Assembly (NCBI RefSeq): GCF_014851565.1
Contig: NZ_JACVAA010000009.1
Span: 1 to 50,332, forward strand
Direction of reading: 5' to 3'
Source: Pseudomonas sp. PDM15
GTDB taxonomy: Bacteria > Pseudomonadota > Gammaproteobacteria > Pseudomonadales > Pseudomonadaceae
Length of the DNA: 50,332 nt
In this document: positions 14,923 through 23,132 of the stretch, one piece after another
Layout of the letters: every line of letters begins with the position of its first letter
Numbering within the stretch: position 1 is the first letter of the stretch
Made by a program: the position numbers and the translations under genes
Notes under the pieces: model-generated
Databases searched by the model: none
What the model saw: the letters and a program-made list of their open reading frames with translations, nothing else
What the model was told of the DNA's origin: nothing

Positions 14923-16551
14923 TCAACTCCCGTCCCTGGTTGCCAGTACGCGGGCATCAACCTGAGCCAGGTCAGCTGGTAGCTCGATGCTGGCAAGCTT
15001 GAGCAGGACCGCTGCGGTCGACTTCACGCCATCAGTGGTTTTCTGCATCTTGCCCAGGTGTACGCAGCGACCCTGCCAGTCAGGATGGTCCTTGGCCGGC
15101 GAGATACCCTGCAGCATTACCAGGCGCATCCACTTGGCTCGATCCGGCGTGATCAGCTTCGCATCACGCTCCGCGGCCGTCAGGTAGGTGCCATGGAAAA
15201 GCGCCACGCGCGCGAACATGCCCAGAGCCTCAAGAAACACGGCATGTCCGATAACGAATTGCTCACGTACATCGAACGCCGGGATCTGCGCCTGCAGCAT
15301 GGAATTCCATTGAGGAATGTGGTTGCTGCACTCCTCCATGAAGCGGACGACGAACCCACTGATCTCGCCGAGGTGTTCCTTATCGATCAAGCCAATCGTC
15401 TTGTCGCCAACGCCCGTCAGGAGGGTGACGAAGCGCTTGAAGGAGACGAGGCTCCACAGCTTGTAAGAGCGAGCCCCGGGGTTCGCGTTTTCAAAGTCGA
15501 TCCGGCGCTTCACATCCGGCATGGCCGCCAGCAAATCCAGCACCCAGGCATTGAATGGGTTGCGGTGGTCGTACAGCGCATTGATCGAGCTGCTCGGCTT
15601 CACCTGGCGGCTGTTGATGTCCGAGAAGATCTGCTGGCTGCGCTTGAGCCCTTGGTCGAAGTGGATCTGGACCGGTGCGGTTTCGTGCTGGAAGCCAGCG
15701 TCTGCCTTCAGGCATAGCTCGATCGCATAGCGCCGGTGCTGGCCGTCGTTGATGAGCATGGTAGCGTCCATGGGGATGTAGAGAGTCCCCAGGCGGTCGT
15801 TACCCTCGACCGGCTCGAAACACATGGCCTTGTCAACGCTGGCCGTCAGGGACGGCAGCACATAGTCATCCCGATTCGACAGCATGTATTCACTGATGCC
15901 CTGGGCGCGCTTGGGGTTCAGGGTGCGTTGCGCGCGGAGCTCCGCGGGCACCTGCTCGTCATCGAATACGAACATCTTCGCCAGCACGCCGTAGGGCACC
16001 TGGGTCAGGTAGAACTCTTTGCCTGCCTGGACGCCGCGCACAGCTGGCACGCTGAAGGTGAGTTGGTTGCGCAGCGAGTTGACGCTCTGTTGCGCCTCGA
16101 AGCCACGAGCCTTGCGTTGTGCCATTTCTTGAGTCCACAGTACATGCTCGGCATGCTTCTGCCGTACTTCGGACTCGTACATATCGCGCAGCTGCTCAAG
16201 AGTCAGCCCGAGGTCAAACAAAATCAGCCCGGCACTTTCGGCATACACGTCTGGCTTGCCGGTCAATTCTTCCGCCAGGATCGCCTGCATCAGGCGGAAG
16301 CCCTTGTCACGGATCTGTTGCTTCTCTGCCTCAAGCACCAGATCCTCGCGGACATCACCTTTCTTCAGTCCATCAGCGCAATGGACGGCTACAAAGTCGT
16401 CCTCCTTCCAACTTGCGTTGCTCTTGGTATTCAGCTTCCGCGCGTTATCGCGGGCAGAGAAGGAATCGCGATGCAAAGAGACCACTTCACCGCGCTGATA
16501 GGTGGTCCGCTTCAGCGTCAGATCGCGGGTTGTCACGACTGCATGATGCAT
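14923..16551 (-). CDS. dndB: DndB-like DGQHR-domain protein
   Basis: The 542-residue product contains the DGQHR signature (INDGQHRRYAIE, residues 269-273). Downstream it has FSDINSRQVKPS and the 'NPFNAWVLDLL' segment that characterise DndB. In complete Dnd systems DndB regulates DNA phosphorothioation, but no dndA, C, D or E gene is present, so this is an orphan. An N-terminal extension of about 160 residues, with a predicted helical, charged part (EVRQKHAEHVLW), precedes the DndB-like core and makes the protein longer than I would expect. It follows the NdpA-like gene by five bases and probably shares its transcript. A DNA-binding or modification-sensing role is inferred only from the family. 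Confidence 0.75.
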   Translation of the reverse strand: MHHAVVTTRDLTLKRTTYQRGEVVSLHRDSFSARDNARKLNTKSNASWKEDDFVAVHCADGLKKGDVREDLVLEAEKQQIRDKGFRLMQAILAEELTGKPDVYAESAGLILFDLGLTLEQLRDMYESEVRQKHAEHVLWTQEMAQRKARGFEAQQSVNSLRNQLTFSVPAVRGVQAGKEFYLTQVPYGVLAKMFVFDDEQVPAELRAQRTLNPKRAQGISEYMLSNRDDYVLPSLTASVDKAMCFEPVEGNDRLGTLYIPMDATMLINDGQHRRYAIELCLKADAGFQHETAPVQIHFDQGLKRSQQIFSDINSRQVKPSSSINALYDHRNPFNAWVLDLLAAMPDVKRRIDFENANPGARSYKLWSLVSFKRFVTLLTGVGDKTIGLIDKEHLGEISGFVVRFMEECSNHIPQWNSMLQAQIPAFDVREQFVIGHAVFLEALGMFARVALFHGTYLTAAERDAKLITPDRAKWMRLVMLQGISPAKDHPDWQGRCVHLGKMQKTTDGVKSTAAVLLKLASIELPADLAQVDARVLATRDGS

Positions 16552-16556
16552 GGAAA

Positions 16557-17564
16557 TCAGCCCTTCTGACGCTTGAGTTGGTCGACCAGCTGGGTCGGCA
16601 GCCCGCGGACGAGGAGCGTGTTGCGCTCCTCGTCAAACTCGACCTTCGAGCCCAGCAGGTGGGCTTCGAAACTGATCGACAGGCCCTCGGCCCTTCCGGT
16701 GAAACGCCGGAATTGATTGAGCGTGCGCTTATCCGCGGGGAATTCGGGGGACATCCCGTAATCCTTGTTGCGGATGTGGTCGTAGAACGCCCGAGGACGG
16801 TCTTCATCGATCAGGCCGGACAGCTCATCCAGGGTGATCGGCGCGCCCATCTTGGCCTGCGAGGATGCATAGTCGACCAAGATGCCGGTCTTCTCGCGCG
16901 CGGCTTCTTCGGGGAGATCTTCGCTCTCCACGAAGTCGCTGAAGGCTTTGAGCAACGTGCGAGTCTCGCCGGGGGCGTCAACCCCCTCCTGGCAGCCAAT
17001 GAAGTCGCGGAAGTAGTCCGAGACCTTCTTCCCGTTCTTGCCTTTGATGAACGAGATGTACTGCTTGGACTGCTTGTTGTTCTGCCACTCGCTGAGATTG
17101 ATGCGCGCGGCCAGGTGCAACTGGCCGAGGTCCAGGTGTTTGGCCGGAGTGAGTTCGAGCGTGTCGGTCACCGCCACGCCATCGCTGTGCAGCAGCAGAG
17201 CAATGGTCAGGTAGTCGGTCATGCCCTGCTGATAGTGGGCGAAGAGAACGTGCCCGCCGGTGGACAGGTTGGACTCTTCCATCAGTTTCTGCAGCTGCTC
17301 CACAGATTGGCGGCTGAAGGTCGTGAAGTCCTGCTCGCCACTGAGGTAGGCCTTCAGCCAGCCACTGAATGGGTATGCGCCGGACTCCTCATGGAAGAAG
17401 CCCCAGGCCTTGCCCTGCTTGGCGTTGTAGCTCTCGTTGAGATCGGCCAGCAGATTCTCCATTGCGTCCGATGAGGCTAGTTCGCTGTCGCGAGCATGCA
17501 GCACTGCAGGATTGCCGTCGGGCTTCTTGTCGATCAGGTGAACAATGCTGTGGCGGATGGGCAT
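16557..17564 (-). CDS. ndpA: YejK/NdpA-family nucleoid-associated protein
   Basis: The 335-residue product has the length and layout of YejK/NdpA proteins. It starts MPIRHSIVHLIDKKPDGNPA, has FSGWLKAYLSGEQDF and HVLFAHYQQGMTDYLTIALL in the middle, and FIGCQEGVDAPGETRTLLKA later. The family is bound to the nucleoid and also occurs on large plasmids, sometimes beside DndB-like genes. GGAGTTGGCAAC precedes the ATG. An ATTGCAATAG word at 17617-17626 sits in the upstream region, so it may have its own promoter within the minus-strand cluster. Confidence 0.88.
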   Translation of the reverse strand: MPIRHSIVHLIDKKPDGNPAVLHARDSELASSDAMENLLADLNESYNAKQGKAWGFFHEESGAYPFSGWLKAYLSGEQDFTTFSRQSVEQLQKLMEESNLSTGGHVLFAHYQQGMTDYLTIALLLHSDGVAVTDTLELTPAKHLDLGQLHLAARINLSEWQNNKQSKQYISFIKGKNGKKVSDYFRDFIGCQEGVDAPGETRTLLKAFSDFVESEDLPEEAAREKTGILVDYASSQAKMGAPITLDELSGLIDEDRPRAFYDHIRNKDYGMSPEFPADKRTLNQFRRFTGRAEGLSISFEAHLLGSKVEFDEERNTLLVRGLPTQLVDQLKRQKG

Positions 17565-17706
17565 GTTGCCAACTCCTGTGTAATGGTCAGGAGTAGACTA
17601 GAAGTATCTAAACGTAATTGCAATAGTAAACAACTGCACAAACAGCGCTTTCGGACCTGCGTGCGCCCTATGCACCGTGCATAGGTGAGCAGGCATGAGC
17701 TCGCTA

Positions 17707-17859
17707 TCAGCGAACGATCAGGCCATCCTCCCAGGGATCAATGATCGGCGGACAGGAAAGCCAAGGCCCCATCTCCTCGCGAAGCTCACTATCGCGCCTC
17801 TTTGGCTGGCCCTTAGGTTTCTCCATCTTCTCGGGCGGCATTGGCTTTTGCTTCTTCAT
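17707..17859 (-). CDS. Small basic-to-acidic protein, 50 residues
   Basis: A 50-codon frame starts at ATG 17859, 12 bases after the traX-like stop, with AGGAG overlapping that stop region. It reads MKKQKPMPPEKMEKPKGQPK, then RRDSELREEMGPWLSCPP and IIDPWEDGLIVR. The strong ribosome site, lysine start and tight spacing support a real gene. No family is recognised. Confidence 0.5.
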   Translation of the reverse strand: MKKQKPMPPEKMEKPKGQPKRRDSELREEMGPWLSCPPIIDPWEDGLIVR

Positions 17860-17871
17860 GGAGCTCAACTC

Positions 17872-18654
17872 CTAGTGCGTGAGCAGGCGCAACAGCGCAA
17901 AGGCTGCGAGGTGCGCGGGATAGAATAGGTAACCCCACCGCCCAACCGGGGGCGGGAGGAATTGGACGCGCTGTCGCAGTAACCACAAGCCGAACACAGG
18001 GGCCACAAATGCCGCTCCCATCATCAGCAGAACAAACGGCTCGCCATCGGACGCCAATGCTGGAACACCGGGTATCAGCAGATTGGCCGTTACACAGAGG
18101 GTTGCGGCGCAGCAGGCCCAGAAAGCCCGGGCCCAGCCCGTAGCCGTGATGGCTCCCACCATAGCCGCGGGAATCAGCACAGCGCTCGCGTGGTAGCCAA
18201 GCCGGCTGCTGGCGGCGATCGTAAACATGAGGCCAATGATTCCCAGCGAAACCGCGTGGCCTCGGTGATGAACCGCCAGGGCAATAAGAAGGGCAGGAAG
18301 AAGCAGCCACATGATGTTCAGCCCAGGGCCGAACAGGGCCTGATACGGAGCCTGGCTGATCACTGCGAATACGATCAAAGAGATGACATAGCGCCGGTTC
18401 TGCGCCCAGGGCGCTTCCCCTTTGGCTTGCCGAGTGACATTCGCCGCCATCGCGAGGCAGAAAAGGGGCAGCGCCATGCGACCTGGAACCGTCAGCGGTT
18501 CAGCTGCAGGCCAGACGGCGCGCAGGTGGTCCAGAACCATCAGGATGATGGCAAGCCACTTGATGAGATCGAGCGATCGAATGCGTCCAGAGCCATCTGC
18601 GTCGACCGCTGCTTGAATCGGCACCTGAGCATTGAGCGTTTTCATGTCCACCAT
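17872..18654 (-). CDS. traX: TraX-family membrane protein
   Basis: The 260-residue product resembles TraX (F-pilin acetylase family). After a short polar start it reads SLDLIKWLAIILMVLDHLRA, the typical first membrane helix with the HLR motif. Then come PLFCLAMAANVTRQAKG, YVISLIVFAVISQAPYQALF and a C-terminal segment ending FYPAHLAAFALLRLL. About eight to nine helices are expected. In F plasmids TraX acetylates the pilin N-terminus; on other plasmids its substrate is unknown and no pilin gene is visible here. It is the first gene of the long minus-strand cluster and is divergent from the exonuclease gene at 18745. Confidence 0.85.
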   Translation of the reverse strand: MVDMKTLNAQVPIQAAVDADGSGRIRSLDLIKWLAIILMVLDHLRAVWPAAEPLTVPGRMALPLFCLAMAANVTRQAKGEAPWAQNRRYVISLIVFAVISQAPYQALFGPGLNIMWLLLPALLIALAVHHRGHAVSLGIIGLMFTIAASSRLGYHASAVLIPAAMVGAITATGWARAFWACCAATLCVTANLLIPGVPALASDGEPFVLLMMGAAFVAPVFGLWLLRQRVQFLPPPVGRWGYLFYPAHLAAFALLRLLTH

Positions 18655-18681
18655 CGGGCAAGGCGCCGAAGGCCCTGCAGC

Positions 18682-18717
18682 ATTGCTTTATGATATTGCG
18701 ATAGAATATCAAGCAAT
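18682..18717. promoter_or_regulatory. Inverted repeat in the traX/exonuclease divergent promoter region
   Basis: ATTGCTT (18682-18688) with GATATT (18692-18697) on the left is matched by AATATC (18705-18710) with AAGCAAT (18711-18717) on the right. A three-base bulge lies in the left arm. The centre carries ATTGCGATAG, the word shared by other backbone promoters in the window. It is a likely operator acting on both divergent genes. Confidence 0.5.
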
Positions 18718-18744
18718 CTTTTACGACATAAGCCTAGGCGCGAC

Positions 18745-19365
18745 ATGAACCCTTACCCTCTGATCACAAAGCTCGCCCGCGAGCTCAAGCGGTCGATCTT
18801 TATCATCGACTGTGAGTCAACAGGCTTTCTTGACCCAGATGTCGCAATCGTCGAGTTGGGCTACCTGGCCGTCTCGCCGAGTGGGGTGGTCAAGCGCGAG
18901 GCTACCTTGGTGAACCCGGGCTTCCCTATTCCTCAAAGCGCAACAGACGTACACCGGATCACGAACCAAATGGTTTCCGGGGCCCGTGACTATCCAAGCC
19001 TTCACCCCTGGGTTTCCACGGTATTCGAGAGGCATGTCGTCGCTGGTTTCAACAGCCGGGCGTTTGATGTGGGTGTGCTGCAGGCTTGCATGGATCGGTA
19101 CGGCCTCACCATCTGTGAGCCTGAACTGCAGCTCGATGTCCGGGATATCTGGATTGAGGTCAGCGGATCTCAGCGCGGCAAGCTCGGCGCAGTCGCCAAG
19201 GCCTATGATGTGACACCAGGGACGGCGCACCGCGCCGACGGTGACGCCATCACCGCGGCAGGAATTCTTGAGGCCATGCTGTGGCAACACGGCGCCGAGA
19301 GAGTGATGGCCCAACTCGTTCAGCGCTCCCCAGCACCTGCCAATGATCTGCTAGCGACTCCGTGA
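18745..19365 (+). CDS. DnaQ-like DEDDh 3'-5' exonuclease
   Basis: The 206-residue protein has the three exonuclease motifs: ExoI FIIDCEST with the two acids, ExoII GFNSRAFDVGVL, and ExoIII HRADGDAI with the DEDDh histidine. It resembles the proofreading epsilon subunit and plasmid or phage stand-alone exonucleases. No polymerase or clamp-binding motif stands out. Its likely role is processing DNA or RNA ends during plasmid replication or repair, which is inference. It begins a plus-strand cluster and shares a divergent promoter with the traX-like gene. Confidence 0.88.
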   Translation: MNPYPLITKLARELKRSIFIIDCESTGFLDPDVAIVELGYLAVSPSGVVKREATLVNPGFPIPQSATDVHRITNQMVSGARDYPSLHPWVSTVFERHVVAGFNSRAFDVGVLQACMDRYGLTICEPELQLDVRDIWIEVSGSQRGKLGAVAKAYDVTPGTAHRADGDAITAAGILEAMLWQHGAERVMAQLVQRSPAPANDLLATP

Positions 19366-19403
19366 GATGATGATGCGTTGTTTGGCCCAAGAAAGGAGTC
19401 ACA

Positions 19404-20030
19404 ATGCACTCATCGAACACAAAGCTTCCCCGTATTGTCATGTGGCACGGCGGCCGGCAGTGGGACGGCGCCGCCGACATTCACCCCGGCCGTAAAGGCC
19501 GCAACGAGCGAGCGCCGGGCATCCACTGCACAACCCACTTCCTCAGCGCGCAGAAAAACGCCAGGGGCGATGGACAGGTTCGCAAACTCGAACTAGAGCC
19601 GCGTTTGCTGCTTGAATCTGCAGCTATTCCCATTGCGGAGGTGGAGAACTTCGTCCGCAAGTTCATCCCCAAGCGCGCCCAGGCGGAGCTCCTAACCAAG
19701 CTCCGCGCGGCATCCGGACGGAGGGATCTCGCCTCCAGAGTGCTGGTAGGAGATGCCCCTCACTGCCTGGCCGAGTCGATATTGAACCTCTGCGTGGAAG
19801 CAGACTTGGCGCATGGGGCCCGGGGGCTCGCGCTAGCTGCGCTTTTCCTGGCAAACGGGATCGATGCCAGCTTTGAGAGCGCAGAGGGCAACGAGGTGCT
19901 TGGCGTGATCTTTAACCCCACCTGTATCAAGTCCAACGTGCCTGTGGAGACCAGTGAAGTTCCTACACACATGTACGAACTTCCTGACCCTCGGTCCCCC
20001 CAGGGCGGCGACAGCGCGCCCAGCCTCTAA
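19404..20030 (+). CDS. ADP-ribosyltransferase-like protein
   Basis: The start at 19404 follows AAAGGAG. Near the N-terminus of the 208-residue product lies VMWHGGRQWDGAADI, then GIHCTTHFLSAQKNARG. This matches the first His and the second Tyr/Thr region of small ADP-ribosyltransferase-fold proteins found on phages and plasmids ('lfHGg...W.g.....r...GPGiylT....A..yakG'). The third catalytic acid could not be located with confidence, so activity is uncertain. It lies 38 bases after the exonuclease gene and is probably co-transcribed. Confidence 0.55.
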   Translation: MHSSNTKLPRIVMWHGGRQWDGAADIHPGRKGRNERAPGIHCTTHFLSAQKNARGDGQVRKLELEPRLLLESAAIPIAEVENFVRKFIPKRAQAELLTKLRAASGRRDLASRVLVGDAPHCLAESILNLCVEADLAHGARGLALAALFLANGIDASFESAEGNEVLGVIFNPTCIKSNVPVETSEVPTHMYELPDPRSPQGGDSAPSL

Positions 20031-20040
20031 CGCCGAAATA

Positions 20041-20070
20041 TTGATTTTGTGCATTGCAAAAGCATATATT
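20041..20070 (+). promoter_or_regulatory. Probable promoter of the 20098 gene
   Basis: TTGATT (20041-20046) and TATATT (20065-20070) are separated by 18 bases, a sigma-70-like layout, and end 27 bases before the start codon. TATATT -10 elements recur at other starts in the window. Confidence 0.5.
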
Positions 20071-20097
20071 GGGATGACGTGAAAACTAGGATTCCCG

Positions 20098-20658
20098 ATG
20101 ACTGCCAGGCTCAAGCAATGCACCGCCATCTCGATAGAAGGCGGTGAACCATTCACCGCCTATATAGATCAGCCGGGGCAGAGCCTGCTACTGCTGACGA
20201 TCGCTGATGGCGCGGCGTCCGATGCATGGACATGTCTGCACAGCGTGCCGGCCTCGCCTCTTGAATTCATCGCACAAGCTTCCCCAGAACACCTTGCTCA
20301 GCTGCTCACGCAGAGGAGCGGAGCGTCTCCTGATCGAGTTGAAATCGCACGCCAGGCGAAGTCGATGATCATCCGCCGGCGGCGCCTGCGGAGCATTGAT
20401 CTGCCTACTGCCCGCGTCTTCTACCGAGCCACTGAAGCGATACCGCTGACCGAGCAAGTCGACGAGATGCCGGAAGCGATTCTGGAGATGCTCTATGGCG
20501 AGGACTGGCGGAACACCTACCCAAGGATGCCAGCACCCGACTTCGACGCAGTGTTGAGCAAGGTCGTTCGGCTGCAGGCCGCCCTCACCCAAATGCAAGC
20601 GTCGCCGGCAGCGTGCCAGCGCGGGAGTGTCTCCGATGCGCAACAAGTACAGCCCTGA
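20098..20658 (+). CDS. Hypothetical protein upstream of the KfrA-like gene
   Basis: AGGA precedes the ATG. The 186-residue product has an N-terminal beta-rich part (CTAISIEGGEPFTAYIDQPG, LLLLTIADGA) and a helical middle (MIIRRRRLRSIDLPTARVF). The gene overlaps the KfrA-like start by 23 bases, so the two are coupled. I see no catalytic motif and do not recognise the family. Confidence 0.65.
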   Translation: MTARLKQCTAISIEGGEPFTAYIDQPGQSLLLLTIADGAASDAWTCLHSVPASPLEFIAQASPEHLAQLLTQRSGASPDRVEIARQAKSMIIRRRRLRSIDLPTARVFYRATEAIPLTEQVDEMPEAILEMLYGEDWRNTYPRMPAPDFDAVLSKVVRLQAALTQMQASPAACQRGSVSDAQQVQP

Positions 20659-21625
20659 AACCTTCGAAGCTGTCATGTCCCTTCTGCGCGCCGGGGAAAC
20701 CCCGGCATGGCGGCGCGTTCGCGAGATCACCGGTAAGGGGTCGAGCAACACGATCCTCATGGAGGTCAAGCAGATCCTCGCAGAGGTGGCGGAGCGCGCT
20801 TCCGCCGGCGACTACCCCAAGCCGGTACAGGATGCTTTCTGCACACTCTGGCTGGAGCTGAAAGCCGCCGCCCGCGGCGAGCTCGACGAGTTACGCGTCT
20901 TCCTCCATGAGGAAAACCGGCGCGCCCAGCAGTCAGCCAGCCAGGCTGAGCAGCTGGCCGCGCAGGCCAAGGAAAAGCTCGCGGAGCGAGACCGGCAGAT
21001 CGAGCTACTGCAGCAACAGTTGGATATGGCCTCGCAGCGCGAAGAAGGTCTTACAGAGCAGCTGCGCCAACTGGGCGCGCGGCTCGACCAGGAGCAGGAG
21101 AAACTCTCGACTGCACACTTGGCTCACCAGCAAGCCCTTGCGGAGAAAGATCAAGAGATACGCCATTGGCAGGGCAAGCTGGATACGGAGACCCAGCATC
21201 GCCACCAGGTGGTGGCCGAGATGGCGACCGAGCATCAGGCCAAGGTCGCACGGCTTGAGTTGGAGATCCGAAACGAACTGGAACGCTACGAGAAGGACAC
21301 CGCCAAGTTCATGCGGCAACTCGACCAGGAGCGCACCGAACATCGCAGGGAACTGAAGGTGTTGAACGGATCTATTTCCGGCCTGCAGACGCAACTCAGT
21401 GAGGCGAAACAGAAGACGGCCCAGGCCGAGGGCGAGAACACCGCGTTTCGCCGGCAGGTTGAAGACCTTTCGACTCAGCGATCGGCACTGGAACAACGCA
21501 ACCAGGTGCTCCAGGCTGAAGCAATCGCATCGTCCGCGCGCTTGGCCGAACTCACGGAAAGGATCACAACGCTGCAACGGGCTGCTGAGCAGCTGGAGAA
21601 AGCCCCCTCGAATGCTCAAGAGTGA
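20636..21625 (+). CDS. KfrA-like DNA-binding coiled-coil protein
   Basis: Residues 1 to about 60 form the KfrA N-terminal DNA-binding domain: YSPETFEAVMSLLRAGETPA, then VREITGKGSSNTILMEVKQI. The rest to residue 329 is a long heptad-rich coiled coil full of Q, E, K and A. Plasmid KfrA proteins bind DNA, regulate their own gene and assist partition and stability. ATG 20636 is preferred to a GTG nine bases upstream because GGGAG is correctly placed. No parA or parB gene is in the window, so a stability role rests on the family only. Confidence 0.8.
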   Translation: MRNKYSPETFEAVMSLLRAGETPAWRRVREITGKGSSNTILMEVKQILAEVAERASAGDYPKPVQDAFCTLWLELKAAARGELDELRVFLHEENRRAQQSASQAEQLAAQAKEKLAERDRQIELLQQQLDMASQREEGLTEQLRQLGARLDQEQEKLSTAHLAHQQALAEKDQEIRHWQGKLDTETQHRHQVVAEMATEHQAKVARLELEIRNELERYEKDTAKFMRQLDQERTEHRRELKVLNGSISGLQTQLSEAKQKTAQAEGENTAFRRQVEDLSTQRSALEQRNQVLQAEAIASSARLAELTERITTLQRAAEQLEKAPSNAQE

Positions 21626-21797
21626 CAAACGGTATCGACCTGATTAGGCTATGCGGAGGCCGCTTGCTGCCTCCCCCCTCCGCCTCTTCAGGTATGGCGA
21701 AAGCAAGCTCTTCTCTTCGTGGTGGTCTTAACGGCTGGCACGTCGTAACGGAGGGAGCGACACGCTCTCATGCGCGCCAGTATCGTAGAGGCACACC

Positions 21798-22304
21798 ATG
21801 CACACGACTAAATCTCTCAAGTCGCAGGCAAAACTCCTGCGCGCACACTTCTCCAGCCAAGGCATTGAGATAACTCACTCGCAAGCCCTGGAGGCCGTAG
21901 CGGCTGCACACGCATTCAAGAATTGGCGGACTGCTGAAGCCTCGGTAGAGAAAGCCGAAACGCCAAGCAAGCATGTCTCTCCTGAGCTTTATATGCAGCT
22001 TGAGCAGCTGGCCGTAGAGCGAGTGGCCAGCGCTGAGGGTGAAACCGGCCCGTCGGCAGCGGCGACCGGCATCGAACGTACTCCTTCTGTGAAGACGAGC
22101 AATGCCCTCGAACAGGCTAAGAGGATTCGCGAGAACCAGGAGATCGCAGCCGCACTGGAGGATGAGAATATTTCTCTGGCAGATCTTCTTGCCATGTTCG
22201 GCCGACTGGCAAAGCGACAAGAAACAAGCGACGCGGAAATGGAGGCTGCCAGGAGTTTACTGGATCGCATCGGTCGCCGAAGCGCAGCTTCTGTCGCCAG
22301 CTAA
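21798..22304 (+). CDS. Glyoxalase-superfamily-associated N-terminal domain protein
   Basis: The first 45 residues (KSLKSQAKLLRAHFSSQGIE, then ITHSQALEAVAAAHAFKNWRT) match a short helical domain found at the start of many phage and plasmid proteins annotated as 'glyoxalase superfamily'. The remainder of the 168 residues is helical and acidic (ALEDENISLADLLAMFGRLA) with no glyoxalase metal site, so the annotation name implies no enzyme activity here. GAGG precedes the start. It is followed by a clear terminator. Confidence 0.6.
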   Translation: MHTTKSLKSQAKLLRAHFSSQGIEITHSQALEAVAAAHAFKNWRTAEASVEKAETPSKHVSPELYMQLEQLAVERVASAEGETGPSAAATGIERTPSVKTSNALEQAKRIRENQEIAAALEDENISLADLLAMFGRLAKRQETSDAEMEAARSLLDRIGRRSAASVAS

Positions 22305-22326
22305 ATTCGTTCGTAGCGAGCCGTAT

Positions 22327-22350
22327 AAAGGCCAGGTATCCCTGGCCTTT
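22327..22350. terminator. Bidirectional terminator between convergent genes
   Basis: AAAGGCCAGG (22327-22336) pairs exactly with CCTGGCCTTT (22341-22350) around a four-base loop. It lies just after the 21798 gene and just before the end of the convergent 22356 gene. Confidence 0.75.
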
Positions 22351-22355
22351 GCTCT

Positions 22356-22958
22356 TCAGGCGAGTCGCAGATTGGCTCGGGCCCCAACTAACTTCATCGG
22401 CGCCCCAGGCGCCATCGAGCCGATCAGATCGCGGATGCGCGCATCCATCCGATCGCTGAAGGCCGGCGAGTCAACGTCGAAGAAGTTGGCGACACCGCGA
22501 GACGTTTGGTGCTCCCACCACTCCCCCTTCGTCAGATTCACGCTGGCCAGGTGCAATGGCGCCGTGGCGGGGTGAATAGCATGCACGATGGATATCCGCT
22601 CGCCGAAAGCGAATGCGTCATGCGCCACGGGCAAAGAGACGAAAAACTCCTTCGACTCATCGTCGTGCAGCTTCAGGCCGATGCCGTGCTCATCTGGGCG
22701 AGACACCCATACAACGGTGCCGGAAGTCGACAGGAAGCGAATAGACGGCCAGGCATCATGCGGCGCTTCATCAGCAATCGGAGACTGCACCAGGACATTT
22801 CCCCAGCAGCTTCCCGATGCCTTCAGAGGGGGCTCTGCGGCAATCCAGTTGTCATTGGTGTACGCGGTGAAACGTGCGGAAGAGCTTGTTTCATTCGCAA
22901 AGCGCTGTTCAGCAGCTTCGCGCCAGGCCCTGGTGCTGACCGGTAATACTTTATCCAT
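22356..22958 (-). CDS. Hypothetical protein, about 200 residues
   Basis: The start is uncertain: ATG 22958 gives 200 residues, and a GTG at 23009 would add 17. Neither has a good ribosome site. The protein is soluble and of mixed alpha/beta pattern (TAYTNDNWIAAEPPLKASGS, then GKVVWVSRPD-like IRFLSTSGTVVWVSRPDEHG). It has a C-terminal helix region near FSDRMDARIRDLIGSM. No family is recognised. Confidence 0.55.
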   Translation of the reverse strand: MDKVLPVSTRAWREAAEQRFANETSSSARFTAYTNDNWIAAEPPLKASGSCWGNVLVQSPIADEAPHDAWPSIRFLSTSGTVVWVSRPDEHGIGLKLHDDESKEFFVSLPVAHDAFAFGERISIVHAIHPATAPLHLASVNLTKGEWWEHQTSRGVANFFDVDSPAFSDRMDARIRDLIGSMAPGAPMKLVGARANLRLA

Positions 22959-23132
22959 AAAGAGGCGCTTCAAAACTGCTAGGAGCGGACAGTGATGGCT
23001 GTTTGCCACCTGCGAACTGTCTCACATTCTAACAAGCTTATAAATTCAAAAATTCGATTTGTTACAAATGTTTGGCGCTGTAAAACCGCCGAATTGAACG
23101 AAGTCGACCCATGCCGCTCTGTCATTCCGACT

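Noticed and set aside
16119..17474. A 451-codon plus-strand frame opposite the dndB-like and ndpA-like genes
   Set aside because: It runs antisense over two well-supported genes and its translation has no recognisable motif; long antisense frames are expected in GC-rich DNA.
21655..21674. GGAGGC/GCCTCC hairpin after the KfrA-like gene
   Set aside because: The stem is only six bases with no T-tract, too weak to call a terminator.
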